Source: Piper betle (Eukaryota > Streptophyta > Magnoliopsida > Piperales > Piperaceae). From it: DNA of 64,000 bases. The notes under the pieces are model-generated. The model did not search any database and had not been told where the DNA came from. It saw nothing but the letters and a program-made list of their open reading frames with translations. Positions within the stretch are counted from its first letter, which is position 1, and every line of letters starts with the position of its first letter. Both the position numbers and the translations under genes were made by a program. Positions 1 through 12,585 of this stretch are shown in pieces. The stretch is taken from positions 1-64,000 of the forward strand of contig JAURVB010012434.1 of NCBI GenBank assembly GCA_033002965.1. Direction: 5' to 3'.

Positions 1-1265
1 ACGCAGACCTGCGGCGTCGGCTTGAGGTCATATGGCCCCACGTAGGAGGGCGGACCACAGCCGAAATCACAAGACTCGTACATGGGAAATCTGGTCCACT
101 GGGTGATGGTCAGTTTCCCTCCAAACTCGATCCGACTCGGTCGGTTCACCTCTAAGTAGTCTATCAGCGATTTCATGTACTTCTCCGTCATCCCCCGACG
201 GGCTCTGTGAATGAGTTGGGCCGTCGCGGGAAGCCCATCATTTATAAGCCGGCCCACTGTGGTTCTTGCGCAAGCCACTCCCAGCGCGTTGCCGTAGAAG
301 CCCGCCTCCAAGGGCGGGTCCCGCAGCATCGGACGGGCATTAACCGAGAATGTCAACCGAAGCTCGAAATCCAAGGGTCGAATTTCAAGTGCCCTGGCCC
401 AGCACCTCCAAACGTGGGCTGCCATTGATTCGAACGTCGTGCAAGCCGCTTCTCCGTCTTTACGAGCCAGCTCCTTGAGCCGGAGCTGGAATTCCCGGCT
501 CACCCAATAGCATTTCTGAACCAGCTTGGCTCGGTACAAAGCCGCACCTAGGCTCAAGCCGTCTTCGACTCTCTCGAACTCTGGATGCACACAGTCGATC
601 ATCGGTGGAGTCCGTGGACGAAGAGAGTCTCGACTCCAACTTGGCTTTGGGTTGATTGGAGCATCAGGACCAAGGCGAGCCATTGCTGCCCAGGATCTAA
701 CGAACTCCATGGCGCCGAGACCGTCGCACAGGCAATGGCAAAGGCGCAAGCCAAGGCTGAAGCCGCCGCAGCTGAAGCTGGTCACTTGGGCAATGACTAA
801 AGGCATGCCCACTACCTGGTAGGGTTGCTGCTGAGGTAACCTGTAGATGAGAGGGTCCCAACAAGGATTTGGAACCGTCAGATCACCTAAATCCTCAAGT
901 GCCATGTCCGATCTAGCCTCGACCATAAGTGCACCTTGGTTTGGCCCAAAATGCACCTCCAATTTGCCACTTCTTGTCTCCCTCAGCCGGCCAGAAAATG
1001 GATAGTAGGGCACCAAGACGAGAGCTAAGGCGTTGGCGATGATTTTTCCGGCCGGTCCCCAGCTAATTACGGCACTATTTTTAGGGTAAAAGTAGATCGT
1101 TGGTGTTAGGACCCGAGTGCCGATCATGTCATCAAGATTGGAGAGATACAAACTGTCGCCATCGGTGACCGGAATTTGCCCCGCCGGAGTGACAGAGTAG
1201 GCACTGTCAATGGAGACGGGGATATCTAACTCCCGGAACTGCAGGTCTTTGATCCATGAAGCCAT
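1..1265 (-). CDS. BAHD-family acyltransferase, incomplete at the window edge
   Basis: The minus strand reads open for 421 codons from an ATG at 1265 to the left edge. BAHD enzymes move an acyl group from acyl-CoA to an alcohol or amine in the cytosol. The catalytic HXXXD motif is HCLCD at residues 177-181, in the usual position. The C-terminal structural motif, normally DFGWG, reads DFGCG at residues 400-404 and is followed by PP, so the protein is nearly complete and only about its last 20-50 residues should lie outside. There is no intron in the visible part. The N-terminus has the SNLDD stretch common in this superfamily. The substrate cannot be told from sequence; wax or cutin related and other BAHD clades are all possible. 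A TATA box lies about 150 bp upstream of the ATG. The family call is firm; the subfamily is not. Confidence 0.92.
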   Translation of the reverse strand, partial: MASWIKDLQFRELDIPVSIDSAYSVTPAGQIPVTDGDSLYLSNLDDMIGTRVLTPTIYFYPKNSAVISWGPAGKIIANALALVLVPYYPFSGRLRETRSGKLEVHFGPNQGALMVEARSDMALEDLGDLTVPNPCWDPLIYRLPQQQPYQVVGMPLVIAQVTSFSCGGFSLGLRLCHCLCDGLGAMEFVRSWAAMARLGPDAPINPKPSWSRDSLRPRTPPMIDCVHPEFERVEDGLSLGAALYRAKLVQKCYWVSREFQLRLKELARKDGEAACTTFESMAAHVWRCWARALEIRPLDFELRLTFSVNARPMLRDPPLEAGFYGNALGVACARTTVGRLINDGLPATAQLIHRARRGMTEKYMKSLIDYLEVNRPSRIEFGGKLTITQWTRFPMYESCDFGCGPPSYVGPYDLKPTPQVC

Positions 1266-1408
1266 GGAAGAGTTCTTGTCTCAGAAGAATGGTTGCAGTA
1301 AGGAATGGCATTATGTAGCCAAATTTTGAAGGGTCTACAATGATGGCATGCAAAGAGGCTTCCAAGTGGGTAGATATTCTTGTTGAGAAATAAAAAGAAC
1401 ATGACTGG

Positions 1409-1421
1409 TTTATATAAATAT
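1409..1421 (-). promoter_or_regulatory. TATA box of the BAHD gene
   Basis: On the minus strand this reads ATTTATATAAACC, a good plant TATA box. It lies roughly 145-155 bp upstream of the BAHD start codon, which would leave a 5' leader of around 110-120 nt. Transcription start is inferred, not seen. Confidence 0.5.
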
Positions 1422-2130
1422 TTGGTTGTTGAGTGCCTCAAGAGAAACTCTTACCTGTGTTCAAAATGAAACATCTAGTTTATCCTTGTTAATTGTCTAA
1501 TATATTTTCACAAGTTTTGCATGAAACTTGCTCAATGCATACGTACCAAGCTGCATAGATAGCACAATTTGACACCAGAAAAACAAGATCAAGAGTAAAT
1601 CAGCCAAGCCTGGTCACATTTGGTATTCCCAGGGCACCAAATAAACGATTGAGGAGATGATAACCAACAATGCAGAGATGGATTGAACAGAAAACATCAT
1701 ATGGAAAGCGTGCACCCCACCTCACTGACCTACGTGTCCACCGATCAACTTTGTACAAAAACAGACCACACCATTGACCAGGCTCTGCATGCAAAGACTG
1801 GGATACTCGAACAAGAATATATATGTTTGCCAATCTTTAAGAAGAAATTCATAGGGGTGATCATACCCTAGTTTCTGACTGAGCTAATACGACTTGATAA
1901 ATAGCAATTGAGGAGAAAATAGCTTTTACGATGAAACAATATTGCAGCTATACAACTACCAAAATCTCCATGGATCTCTGTATAAGGTACATAACTGTCT
2001 GTGGGAGGAAGTAGACGGAAAGAAGCGACGGTTCGAAGTAGTCTCATCTGCATTTACAGGTTTGTTCCACTAGCACATCAGCCAATGCATATTTTATGAG
2101 TAATTGATAGGAAAACAAACTTTTGACTCA
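1422..2130. other. Intergenic stretch upstream of the BAHD gene
   Basis: AT-rich DNA with only short chance reading frames. No repeat structure or gene fragment was recognised apart from the candidate exon piece that starts at 2135. Confidence 0.4.
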
Positions 2131-2134
2131 AATC

Positions 2135-2170
2135 TCAAGAATCATTATGAACTTGTCTGACGTTGAAATC
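2135..2170 (-). pseudogene. Distal half of a possible last coding exon cut by the hAT insertion
   Basis: If the hAT element and one target duplication are removed, the minus strand reads from a splice acceptor (TTCCAAG before 6343) through 6343-6312 straight into 2170-2135. It encodes SITIRVLAFSDFNVRQVHN and ends at a TGA at 2135-2137. An upstream exon at 6641-6587 (acceptor TTTTTGCAG, donor GTATGC) joins it in phase. I do not recognise the protein. The exon-like splice signals and conserved phase are direct observations; that this was a real gene is inference. Confidence 0.3.
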
Positions 2171-2178
2171 ACTAAGGG
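2171..2178. repeat. Left 8-bp target-site duplication of hAT element 1
   Basis: ACTAAGGG here matches ACTAAAGG at 6312-6319 with one mismatch. Eight bp is the standard hAT duplication length. Confidence 0.8.
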
Positions 2179-2899
2179 CACCGTTGCACGAATCGGCCGA
2201 TTCCACGATTTGAATCGGCCGATTCCACGATTTGAATCGGCCGATTCCACGATTTGAATCGGATCGGCGGCGTGCCGATCCGATTTCGGGGCCGAATCGG
2301 TCAGCCCCAACTCAGCCGATTTACCCCGATTCCGGCCGAGTTAACTCCGATTCAGAATCGGGGTAAATCGGGAGGAATCGTTTTTCGATAAATTACTAAA
2401 ATACCCTTAGTATGATTTTTATTAAATTATTTAAGCATGGGTAAAATTGGAATTTTGATTTTAAAAACCTAACCTTAACCCGCTCCGATTTCCGCCGCCG
2501 CGCTCGCGCCATCCGCCGTGCGTCCCCGACTCCGGCCTCGCCTCCGACCGGGCTGCCGACCTCGCCTCCGCCCTCGCAACGTCGCCGTCGACGTGTGGCC
2601 GGACCGAATCGGTCCTGTGAACGCGAGAGCGCCGCCGTCCGTTCCTCCGACCGGGCTGCCGACGTCGCTCACCTGTAACCTGCCTGCCCTCGCAACGTCG
2701 CCGCCGACGTGTGGCCGGCCGACAGCGCAGTGGCCGCGAGACTCGCCGCTGACCGGGCCGCCGATCGATTCGTGTAAAGTTGGATTTTTTTAAAATTAAA
2801 TCTGCAAATTATTGGCTATGCTTCACAAATTTTTTCATTGCTGATTTGTGATTCATGATCAAATTTATACGTCAAAATTGCGTATGTGCTCTGCAAAAT

Positions 2900-3172
2900 C
2901 GTAGGTCAAATTTTTTACAAATTGCTATGTGATGTGCAAATTCGTATGTCAAATTTTTTTGTGCAAAATTGTGTATGTGCTGTGCAAAATCGTAGGTCAA
3001 ATTTTTTACAAATTGCTATGTGATGTGCAAATTCGTATGTCAAATTTTTTTGTGCAAAATTGTGTATGTGTTGTGCAAAATCGTAGATCAAATTTTTTAC
3101 AAATTGCTATGTGATGTGCAAATTCGTATGTCAAATTTTTTTGTGCAAAATTGTGTATGTGCTGTGCAAATT
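2900..3172 (+). repeat. 91-bp tandem repeat, three copies
   Basis: A unit starting CGTAGGTCAAATTTTTTACA recurs at about 2900, 2991 and 3082 with only a few differences. It sits just before the transposase start codon, so it may be leader or promoter sequence of that gene. Confidence 0.85.
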
Positions 3173-3273
3173 CGTAGGCTCTGATTTATGGTTCACTTTT
3201 CATTTCGAGGATTGTAGGCTCGGTGTGAGTGTTTTTATATTACAGATCTCATACCAGATAAGACACAGGGAAG

Positions 3274-5959
3274 ATGGATTTTGGATGGGAATATGGCAGA
3301 CCAGTTGATGCATCTAAGAAGCAAGTCATCTGTAATTTTTGCAAAAAAACCATAAGTGGAGGGGTATATCGCTTCAAGCAACATATTGCTGGAGTCAAAG
3401 GAAATGTTGCTGCGTGTAAGAAAGTTCCTGAAGCAGATGCACAAAAAATGAAAGATTATTTCAAAGGTGTGGAAAAAGCCAAAAAAGAAAAAGAAAGGAT
3501 TAGAGAAGAAATAGGGTCATATGGTTTGAATGACTCAGATATGGAAGAGATGGAAGTTCGGGAGCAAAGTGTTGGGTGCTCTAAGTTTACTGGGAAGAGG
3601 AAGGCACCTATTGTTGAAAGTGAGAAGAAGAATACATCAGGTCAAATGAGAATTTCTACAGCAATAGAAAAGAAAGCAAAAGAGCATTTGCACACAGCCA
3701 TTGCTCGATTCTTCTATCACTGTGCCATTCCTTTCCATGTTGTAGACTCGCCTTACTTTCAGAAAATGATTGATGTGGCAGGTAAATACGGTAATCAAGG
3801 GATCAAACCTCCGAGGCAGAAATTCTTTGTCAGGTAATCTTCTTACTACTGAAGTGGCTTCCATAAATGCTAGCTTAGAGAATATAAAAGTATCTTGGAA
3901 GACAACAGGCTGTTCTATTATGTCTGACGGGTGGACCAATCAATCCGGTAGAACTTTGATCAACTTTCTAGTTTACTGCCCAAGAGGAATGTATTTCCTT
4001 GGATCAGTTGATGCTTCAGACAAAAAAAGGATGCTACGTATTTGTTTAGTTTACTGGACAAAGTAGTAGAAGAAGTTGGGGAGGAAAACGTTGTGCAGGT
4101 CATTACTGATAATGCTTCGGCATACAAAGCTGCCGGGAGGATGCTAGAACATAAGAGACCGTATTTATTTTGGACTCTGTGTGCTGCCCATTGTATAAAT
4201 TTGATGCTTAAGGACTTTGCAAAAATTAAGAAAGTTGGAACATGCATTATGAATGCACAAAAAGTCACCAAACTAATATACAACCACTCATGGTTGTTGG
4301 CTCTTATGAGAAATAATTTCACAAATGGGCATGAATTGGTGAGACCTGGGGCTACTCGATTTGCTACTCATTTTTTGACGATTGCTAGTTTCCTAGAACA
4401 TAAGGCAGGCACTGAAAAAGCTGTTTGTTTCTGAAATGTATTCATCATCGAAGTTTGCAAAAGATGAGGATGGAATAGCAGCTGAAAATATTGTCTTAAG
4501 TGCACATTTTTGGAAGAAGATGGAATTTGTGCATAAAACAATTGAGCCACTTGTTCATTTTTTGAGATTGGTAAATAGTGATGAAAGACCTTCGATGCCA
4601 TTTGTTTATGATGAAATGCAAAAGACTATCGAAAAAATAAAAGAGGTACATGGCATGAAAGTCGAACGATACAAGTTATTTGTTGATATCATCACCAAGA
4701 GATGGGCGAATCAATTTTGTCATCCTCTTCATGCTGCAGCATATATGCTTAATCCTCAAACTCGTTATCGCCCTGACTCTACCATTGTATGCTCTTATTT
4801 GACTTACATACCTTTTATGATTTTTTTAACAATTTCATATTGCTTATGTTTGATTGGGAATAATTTTGTAGCCAAGTGAGGTGTATCGTGCATTCAATGA
4901 TGTCATTTGTCGTTTGGAAGTCAATGAGGTAGCTCGATCCATGGCATCTTTGCAGGTGAAGATACTATTATTTTTAATTTTTATATATAAATGTTTATGT
5001 ATAACTAAATATGATGATTCATTTTGTTTCAATATTTTGTAGTGGTCCGATTTTGTATCTGCAAAAGGAGATTTTGGACATTCTCTTGCAATTACCAATA
5101 GAAAAGTCCTTCACCCAGGTAAAATCCACCTTTCTCCAGATTTCATGTTTATTGCAAGCTTATAAGTAAATCAATTTGTCAAATGTAGCATCATGGTGGG
5201 AGCAACATGGTATAAACTGCCCTGAACTACAAAAGATAGCTATTAGAATACTTAGTCAAACTTCATCATCATCGGGTTGTGAACGTAATTGGAGCACTTT
5301 TGACCAAGTACATACCAAAAAAAGAAATCAACTTGCAAGGAAGAGAGTAAATGATCTTGTATATGTTCATTACAACATGCGGGTCAAAGAAAACGAGTTG
5401 AGGTGGAGGCATAAATATGATGCAGTTAGTGAACATTTGAGTTTAGAAGACTCGTTAGATGAGTGGGTTGGAGAACAGGACAACCCATCAGCATCGGTAT
5501 GTTTAAATAAAGCTTACATCACATTGATTTTGTGTATGAATTTGTTTTTGAATTGAAATGAATAGGGTATGACTTGCCAACATGCAGGATGATTTCTTTG
5601 GTACCAATGTTGGCAACAATGATGGTGCAGATGAAGAGGCTTTTGTAGCAAATGAAAGTGGCAACACATTGAAAACTGCAATTGGATCGTGTTCTACTAC
5701 GTCTGATGGTTTTTCTTTGCCTCCTCTTCCTTGTGGACAAAATGTTGATATTGATGTACATATTGACTCCCAACATAATTTGTCTTTGCCTCCTGAACCT
5801 GAGGGACTTCATATGAGTGGGAGTTATATGCCTCCTTTTACGCAGGGGTCTCTTGTTAATGCGGATGATAGCTCTACTCTTCCTATTGGTGATAATGATT
5901 CAGACTCCGAAGATGCTTCAGATGATGAATTAGATGATTTAGTAATAATCACTGTGTAA
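3274..5959 (+). pseudogene. hAT transposase gene with BED zinc finger, frameshifted
   Basis: The start at 3274 opens a BED zinc finger (CNFC near residues 20-25, then HIAG and a later Cys). A DUF659/RNase-H-like core follows, with SDGW, ITDNAS and CAAHCINLML. It ends in the hAT dimerisation region, with SSSSGCERNWS and VYVHYNM (about 5260-5385). Introns remain recognisable: donor GTATGC at about 4786, exons at 4872-4955 and 5041-5118, an acceptor before 5190, and an intron 5497-5587. The reading frame changes three times, near 3820-3835, 4030-4045 and 4410-4436, each just before a stop. Acidic C-terminal sequence ends at 5959. Family length and domain order are normal, so this is a recent but disabled copy. 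Confidence 0.88.
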
Positions 5960-6311
5960 AATTGTGCTGAACATTCAGTTTTTGGACTTATATTAATATC
6001 TTGTTGTTATTATTTGATACAACACAAATGATGATATATCAAATGTTATACTTATGACATTGGGGTATTGTGATGATAAATTGTGATGCTCTTTTATACT
6101 TGTATTAAATTATAAATTTGTGTATTTATGTGCAAAAATTATATAATTATGTATTTCAGGTATTTATGTTATGAGTTGTCAAATTTTTGTATATGACCAA
6201 TTTGGACCGATTCAACTGAACCGATTCCTAACCGATTTAGACCGATTCCGATTCCGATTCCGACTCCCTCGAAAACCGATTCCGACTCCGATTCGGATTC
6301 ATGCAACCATG

Positions 6312-6319
6312 ACTAAAGG
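6312..6319. repeat. Right 8-bp target-site duplication of hAT element 1
   Basis: ACTAAAGG, matching ACTAAGGG at 2171-2178 with one mismatch. Confidence 0.8.
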
Positions 6320-6586
6320 CAAGCACCCTTATGGTGATGCTGCCTTGGAATGAAATATAACATGCTTCTATATATATAAAAGAAAATAAAAATTATGCAG
6401 AATAAGCAGAAGGTACTCTTACAAAATTCCACTGTTTGCTCAGAGTAGAAGCACTTAGAGAATACAACTAGCCTGCAATCATAACTCAATTATCAAAATA
6501 CGACATAACCTTTTCAACTTCAACAGAAGCATGCATCAGAACAAATGATACAAAAACAGCAATAAAATATCTAATATGAAGCATAC

Positions 6587-6641
6587 CATCTCTCTCTTCT
6601 GTCGAGGCCACATAGTGCCAAAAGATGTTTGGTTCTTGAGC
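6587..6641 (-). pseudogene. Possible internal exon of an unidentified gene
   Basis: A 55-nt open stretch between a strong acceptor (TTTGTTTTTGCAG) and a donor (GTATGC) encodes AQEPNIFWHYVASTEERD and ends in phase 1. It splices in frame to the exon piece at 6343-6312, which the hAT element separates from its continuation at 2170-2135. I cannot name the protein. No convincing upstream exons were found between 6700 and 7700. It is not part of the TIC236-like copy as far as I can judge. Confidence 0.35.
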
Positions 6642-7732
6642 CTGCAAAAACAAACAAAAGAATTTAGATATGATTCACAAAGAAAGAGATGTATAAAGCC
6701 AGATGGTGGAAACCCTTTTCAAAATATGGAGAAGGACTATTAATGTTGAGGCTTGGGAGTTGGTGATTTTCGAACTAGGTATTCATAATACCAATAAGGC
6801 TCTCCATCAATCTGCATGTTTTAGAATTAGGACTTACACGCAAGAGAATATTATTACATTTCTTAGAAAAGATCTAGCGCATTGACTTACAGAGCTAGAA
6901 TGTTTATCAAGTGCAGAGCTCTCAGCAAGTTACTTACTAGTTGCCACCCTGTGAAGGAACCAAGAGCATCTTACATAGACAGAATCACACCATAACAAAT
7001 TAACGATTCCATAGGCACATTCCCATGTAATATTTTCTACTTCATAACGTTTTTGGTGCATGACGTGGTATTATCACTTGCATGACTTATTCTACTTCTA
7101 TATTTTTGAACGTTGGGCAATGTTTCATGGGCCATTGGTACATAACAGATGCTTGGTAAATGGTACCACATTACCACAAAAAACTTTTGAAAGCTGCAAA
7201 TCATTTTCTCCAAAGATGGTAGGTAATGAGAGTTAACAGATTTTTACCATCTCATTAACAGATTTTTACCAATGCAGACTTGTCAGTCAAAACTGAATCT
7301 GCAACATCTTTGGTATTCCACGTACTTTTGTCTTTAGATGGTAATAGACGCGAATTAGGTGGGCCAATCTGTGAACAAAAGAGACATGCCGAATAATTTC
7401 CCAAAAGTTTATTACTTTCTCATCAACATAAAGGAAAGTAGTATAGAAGGGGAAGAAGAAATATAATGAGTCCAGGTTAACAAAATTCACCGAAACAGAG
7501 ATGACAACATTATTGATCATGTCCACACGCTCAGATACAAATATGCTGTCTAGCATCAGCCGTAAAAAAATGCAAATTTTCGAAAACAATGAAGTGTTTA
7601 TTAGCACAACTGGTTGGAGAATGTTAACGAACTCAATTTATGAATTCAGGGATCATGAATGGTAGTGAAAACTTGCAGGTAGAATATTGTTATCACGTCA
7701 ATTTAGAAAATATAAGCTCTTGCTTGCATCAC
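6642..7732. other. Region downstream of the TIC236-like remnant
   Basis: Later TIC236 exons would be expected here on the minus strand. I could not identify any; only a few residues near 7360 (IGPP after a CACAG acceptor) are vaguely reminiscent. The region is otherwise AT-rich and unassigned. Confidence 0.35.
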
Positions 7733-10700
7733 CTTCATCTTTCCATCAGAAATGCTAAATGGACCAATCAGTTGAGGTGCTAGAATCAGCTGGTTTAGCT
7801 TAATTCCTGTCAATAACACATCTCCAATGAGAGTGGTTTCTCACTGCCAAACTTCTCTTTGCCCAAGTCATTTGCTTCACGGGACATCTCTTCAATACCA
7901 GCTGTTACTGGAGGCTCAATCCTAACAACTTTTCCTTGAAATTTAACCCTTCCAGTTGCTTTCAAATGAATACGTCGCAAAGAATCCAAAGAATAAGAAG
8001 AAAAAGATCATAAAATTCAAAGCCGCGCATACGAAGATCCAAGTCAACACCCTCAATTTTAAAAGATAACCTTCTCCTTGTGCTGCTATCTTCTTGCTGC
8101 AACAAATCATCAGGATAAGTAGTCTGAACTTTTGTATACAGATCAAAAGAAACAGAAGAAGAGCTGATAATGGCATATTCATGTGAGATAATTATATCTC
8201 CGCAAGCATCACTAAAAGACTCTTCTGCTTTTGGTGCAGCCCATTTGATGTCAAACCGCCTGATAAATACAGTATGCCCATCAGTGAATAATGCAAGATC
8301 TGAGAAATAAAAAAATACTTATATAGCCACTTTGAGACAAGTTAGCTTCAGAATTGATCACTACTAACTCAAACAATAGGAACTATTGTTATGGCTTTAG
8401 AAGAGATCCTGAAAGTTTTGCTTCTCCATTCAGTTCCCCGATCTTGAGATTGACCACTCAACTTTGGAAGGCAAATACCTTTGCAGGAGTTTGTCAAAGT
8501 AGAAGGACCCAGACAAATTAAATTCCATTGCTGAATTATCCAATTCACCCTTTAAAACATATAAACGATAGCAAATGGCTCCATATCAAAACATGAAGAA
8601 TTCCCTTAATGAAAATGATTATGAAGAAAATAATTGAAGAATTTTGAGCCACTATGATTTATATGTTCATATTCCTGATGCAGTGCTGTCCCAGATCAAT
8701 GATTTGATTTTGTTAACTTATTTGTTTTCTTGGATTGTTAGACTTGTTTTGAAGTCGGTTGCTATTTTAGACTGTGTTTTGGCTGTTTTCCTAATCTTAT
8801 GCAAGAGACCATTTTTGAAATTTTTGTCTAATGCAATACAAAAGCCCGACTCACCCAGGAGGTCAAAAACCATAGACTTATAAATACTCAAATCTAAAAT
8901 GTACCCAAAAAAGGACAAATATGGTGTTGCTAAACATAGCAAAGCTCTTAAAATACATCTAAGACAGCAGACAATAATACCTTACCTCTGGACAAATCCA
9001 AACATTTCCAGCACCTCTAATTTCACCTCCGTCCAAAAGAGCAGCTCGTATGCCATACAAATTAGCAACCTGAGAAAAATAAAACCTAAATGATGCTATT
9101 CAAATAAGACAATGAACTCAACAAATGCACCTAAAACCACCCCAACTAACATACAAACTTCCAGAACTCTGCAAATTAAAGTCAGATTATACAAACCAAT
9201 TGGCATCCTATAATTCAACACATGCAAATTAAAGATCCTTAATTCATGAAAAGAAAGTTGCACCTAATACCAACAAGTACACAAAAAAGCTTGCGGGTGA
9301 TATGCAAATCAAGACAGATTAATTGCTTGGCCATATGGTGGAACACTCGAGTCCACTGAGAAACCATTTCAACAAAAAATGCTTTTTATCTTGTAATTCA
9401 CTGTAATAGGCCCCAACCTACTTCGAATTATGCTTAAGTCACTTCTTCAGTAAGCACCATAGCACCTCATGTACATGCCTTGCTTTCATTCTACTCTCAC
9501 ACCCCAAGAAACTTATCTATCCAATCAATAAACATTTATCCGATAACCGCAGAAATGTTGATCATCGTTATTTTGCTAAAAAAACATTTTTTCTTGACAG
9601 GTTTTGAATTCCAACTTCACTTATATCTCTGGTCTAAAATTTGTTACATAAAACCAGTAACCCCATCCAATTTGGAATAATTCAACCCAATCACCAAAGA
9701 TGAGCAGCTCGGGAACCTTTCATTGAACGACAAAAACACATACTTTTGTCATAACAATTTTCATAATTATAAGTAACTTACACTATTGTTGATGTTATAT
9801 GTAAAATTTGCTGATACATAAGAAAATGGAATTCGGTCAAAGGCTGCCACAGCTCCAGCCTCTTTATTTGTGGACAGAGCATTAGATGCAGGAGAGGGAG
9901 CAAAATCCGTTGTAGAGCGGGCCGTTTTCCGCAAAATCATACCACTTCCAACAAATATTGGAGCGTCAAGAGGACCATGACAATTAAAAACAGCAGATAC
10001 CAACCCAGCCACCTGAAGCCATCCAAGTTGAAGTTAAATCAATTTTTTAGAATACAAACATAGACAAAAAAAAGAAAGATAAGGTTAGAGGGGCTCATAA
10101 CACATATACAAGGAAAAATGTGTCCGATTACTTGATAAATCATAAACTACATCTTGACTGATGTTTTTGTTCATGCAACAAATTAACTCCCTGAAATAAA
10201 CCAACAATAACAGTCTTTTCATCGCTTATCTGTATCATTGTCTTCTACGGTCATCTACTTGCACTATTAGGAAAAATACGAAAGGTTTGTGTTGTCTCAC
10301 CTAACAGCAGTTTACAACACAAATAAACAAAGAACATTAACCAATAGGCAATAGCCCATCATCATATTTAAACTTATTTAACACATTTTAACATTAGATA
10401 AGCAAAATCAATTTTCAGCACGATTGCCAATGCTTACTAATCAAAATAAAGAGGCCATAGAAAAGCTAAGAAAGATGAGGTTAGTAAGGTCTTATATGCA
10501 ATAAGAAATGGATTCAAACACTTGATAAAGCTACATCTGTCGACGTTTCCATTCTTGCAACAAAATTATCTCCTAAAAACGAAAAATAACAAAAAATTTT
10601 ATTGTTTACCTGTATTATTGTCTGCTTCTTTAACATCTTTGCTTATGCAATTAGGAAAAGACAGGAACAGCTTATGCTCTGTTCTAAGTCAGCAGATAGC

Positions 10701-12520
10701 AATGCATACGCACAAAAAAGCATTACTGAAAGCCCATCATTGCCCATAAACTATTTTTACGCCTTTAAACACTAGATATAAGCAAGATATCAGGATATGT
10801 GCAATGTACCTAGACCTAGGGCACAATGATGTTAACTTGCGTTATGATTTTGACTTTTAAGGGACCAAAGTCAGTAGCTAGTTTCATTGAGGCCATTAGT
10901 TGTAACCTTGGAGAGATAACACAAGAGTCCTTGGCAAGCAGACTGTAAAAGCCAAGATAATATCCACAAGAATACATGTTAGAGATTGTAATTTTCACTT
11001 CACAAGCATAAAGACATCCACGATAGCAAACATGTGAGGATGGTCAAAGAATAGCCTAACCAACTACTCTTTGGTTTTAAATGAGCCCTCCTGAAGCTTT
11101 TTAATGTTAGTAGCAGCTAGAAGGTTAAAACATTTGATCTGATGGCCATTGCAGGTGCCAAGGTCCCTATCTTCTATAGTAATTTTATCTATCCTGTCAA
11201 TGAACTCTGTTACTCTTATAGATACACAATAATTAGCATCAGACTTGTGAAGGTAACTTCATTAAGGAAGTGCTCGCTTCAAAAAAGGGCTTTGCAATCA
11301 GAAATGGTGAACAAATTTCAACAATAGGATATGAAAAAGGTGCAAAGACAACAGAAAATCATCATCATCATTAATAAACAAAATAGGTATACAAAATCAA
11401 GGATACTAAATTGCAATTAGAAAAGGATAAAGCAACAATCCAAGCTAACAAAACAATATTAATTAACCATACTGGGAACACTAATGGTCGCATCTTGAAA
11501 GTTCTCATAAGAGCATTTACTTCCACTGAGGGAACCTGCAAATTAAAAAACAACTGAGAGAAAATGGCAGAAAAATACAAAACAAATAGCAGCACTTGGT
11601 GACGCAAAAAACATTAAGAAGCACTCGATCCCACAAAAGTGATCTCTGAAATAACCTACACTGAGGACCAAGTGTGCCTAACATCTAGAAAATTGAGAGA
11701 GAAAAAAATTGGACCTCAACTTAAATAATTATGAAAAAATAAATTAAACATGTGGCTAAAGCATATTAATTGAAAAGAAATCTATTCCAAATGGTGAATT
11801 TCTTCCACAACAAACAACTTATATGCACCAAGTGCAGAGCAGTTAAAAACTTAAAATCAAGATCCTTGTCATACGCCCACAAATGTGGACCAAGTAAATC
11901 AGAATTTTATAATCAGCGAATAGAAATATTTCGACTTTCAGCCCTAACTAAATTACATTCAAGCCAAACTGTGACAATAAGAATAAGAATAACAATTAGG
12001 AATTACCTGGCACATTAGATGAAACTCCCCATCCTCAGGATTTAGACCAAAGTCACTTGATGCCTCCAATGGAGCTTCTCCAAACCAGCCACTTGCGTTG
12101 TGAACAAAAATTTGATGGCCTCGAAAACATAAACTAGCAGTAACATCCTGCATAAAGGGTAGTTAAACAATTAAATTAGAGACAAGCAAGAAATGTCCTC
12201 TAATGTAATCTAGAATGTCAAGGCCATATGAGTTGAAACAAGGATGGGCCTCTCAAGAAATAACTATTTTAATTTTCTTTTTTAAAAGAATTTTTCAATT
12301 TCTATAAAAAAAATAAAGAAAAGACATTAACCATTCGCAGTCATCATTATCATCATCAATGTGGCAATTTTTCAATTAAATGCCCTACCCAATGCTACCT
12401 TCAAAAGGGGGGAAAAGATTAATAGTCACATTCAAATTGATTATACAAAAAAGGCAAACCTTTTCTGCCTATATGTGGCCCTCCAAAAGTAAACATCTTT
12501 CAATTTGTATACAAAATATT

Positions 12521-12549
12521 CATCACCATCATCATAATCATCATCATCT
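12521..12549. repeat. (ATC)n microsatellite
   Basis: A short run of CAT/ATC triplets inside an intron of the TIC236-like copy. It creates a chance His-rich frame on the plus strand. Confidence 0.6.
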
Positions 12550-12585
12550 ATGTGGAAATTAGTCTGTTAGATGCCCTGCTTAAGG

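Larger units (their letters stand above)
2179..6311 (+). mobile_element. hAT-superfamily DNA transposon (element 1), full length
   Basis: The 4.1-kb element has ends related as inverted repeats: CACCGTTGCACGAATC on the left, and CATGGTTGCATGAATCC as the reverse complement of the right end. Both are followed by arrays of short GAATCGG/CCGATTC subterminal repeats, the usual transposase-binding layout in hATs. An 8-bp target duplication flanks it. Inside are a GC-rich block (about 2480-2770), a 91-bp tandem repeat (2900-3172) and a BED/hAT transposase gene on the plus strand (3274-5959) broken by frameshifts. A deletion derivative lies at 38191-39076. The element probably can no longer move on its own protein, but its ends look intact. 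Confidence 0.93.

Noticed and set aside
526..822. Plus-strand frames of 98 and 71 codons
   Set aside because: Antisense shadows of the BAHD gene.
7287..7607. Minus-strand frame of 106 codons as a later TIC236 exon
   Set aside because: Only a few residues around IGPP resemble the family; the rest does not align and the splice context is weak.
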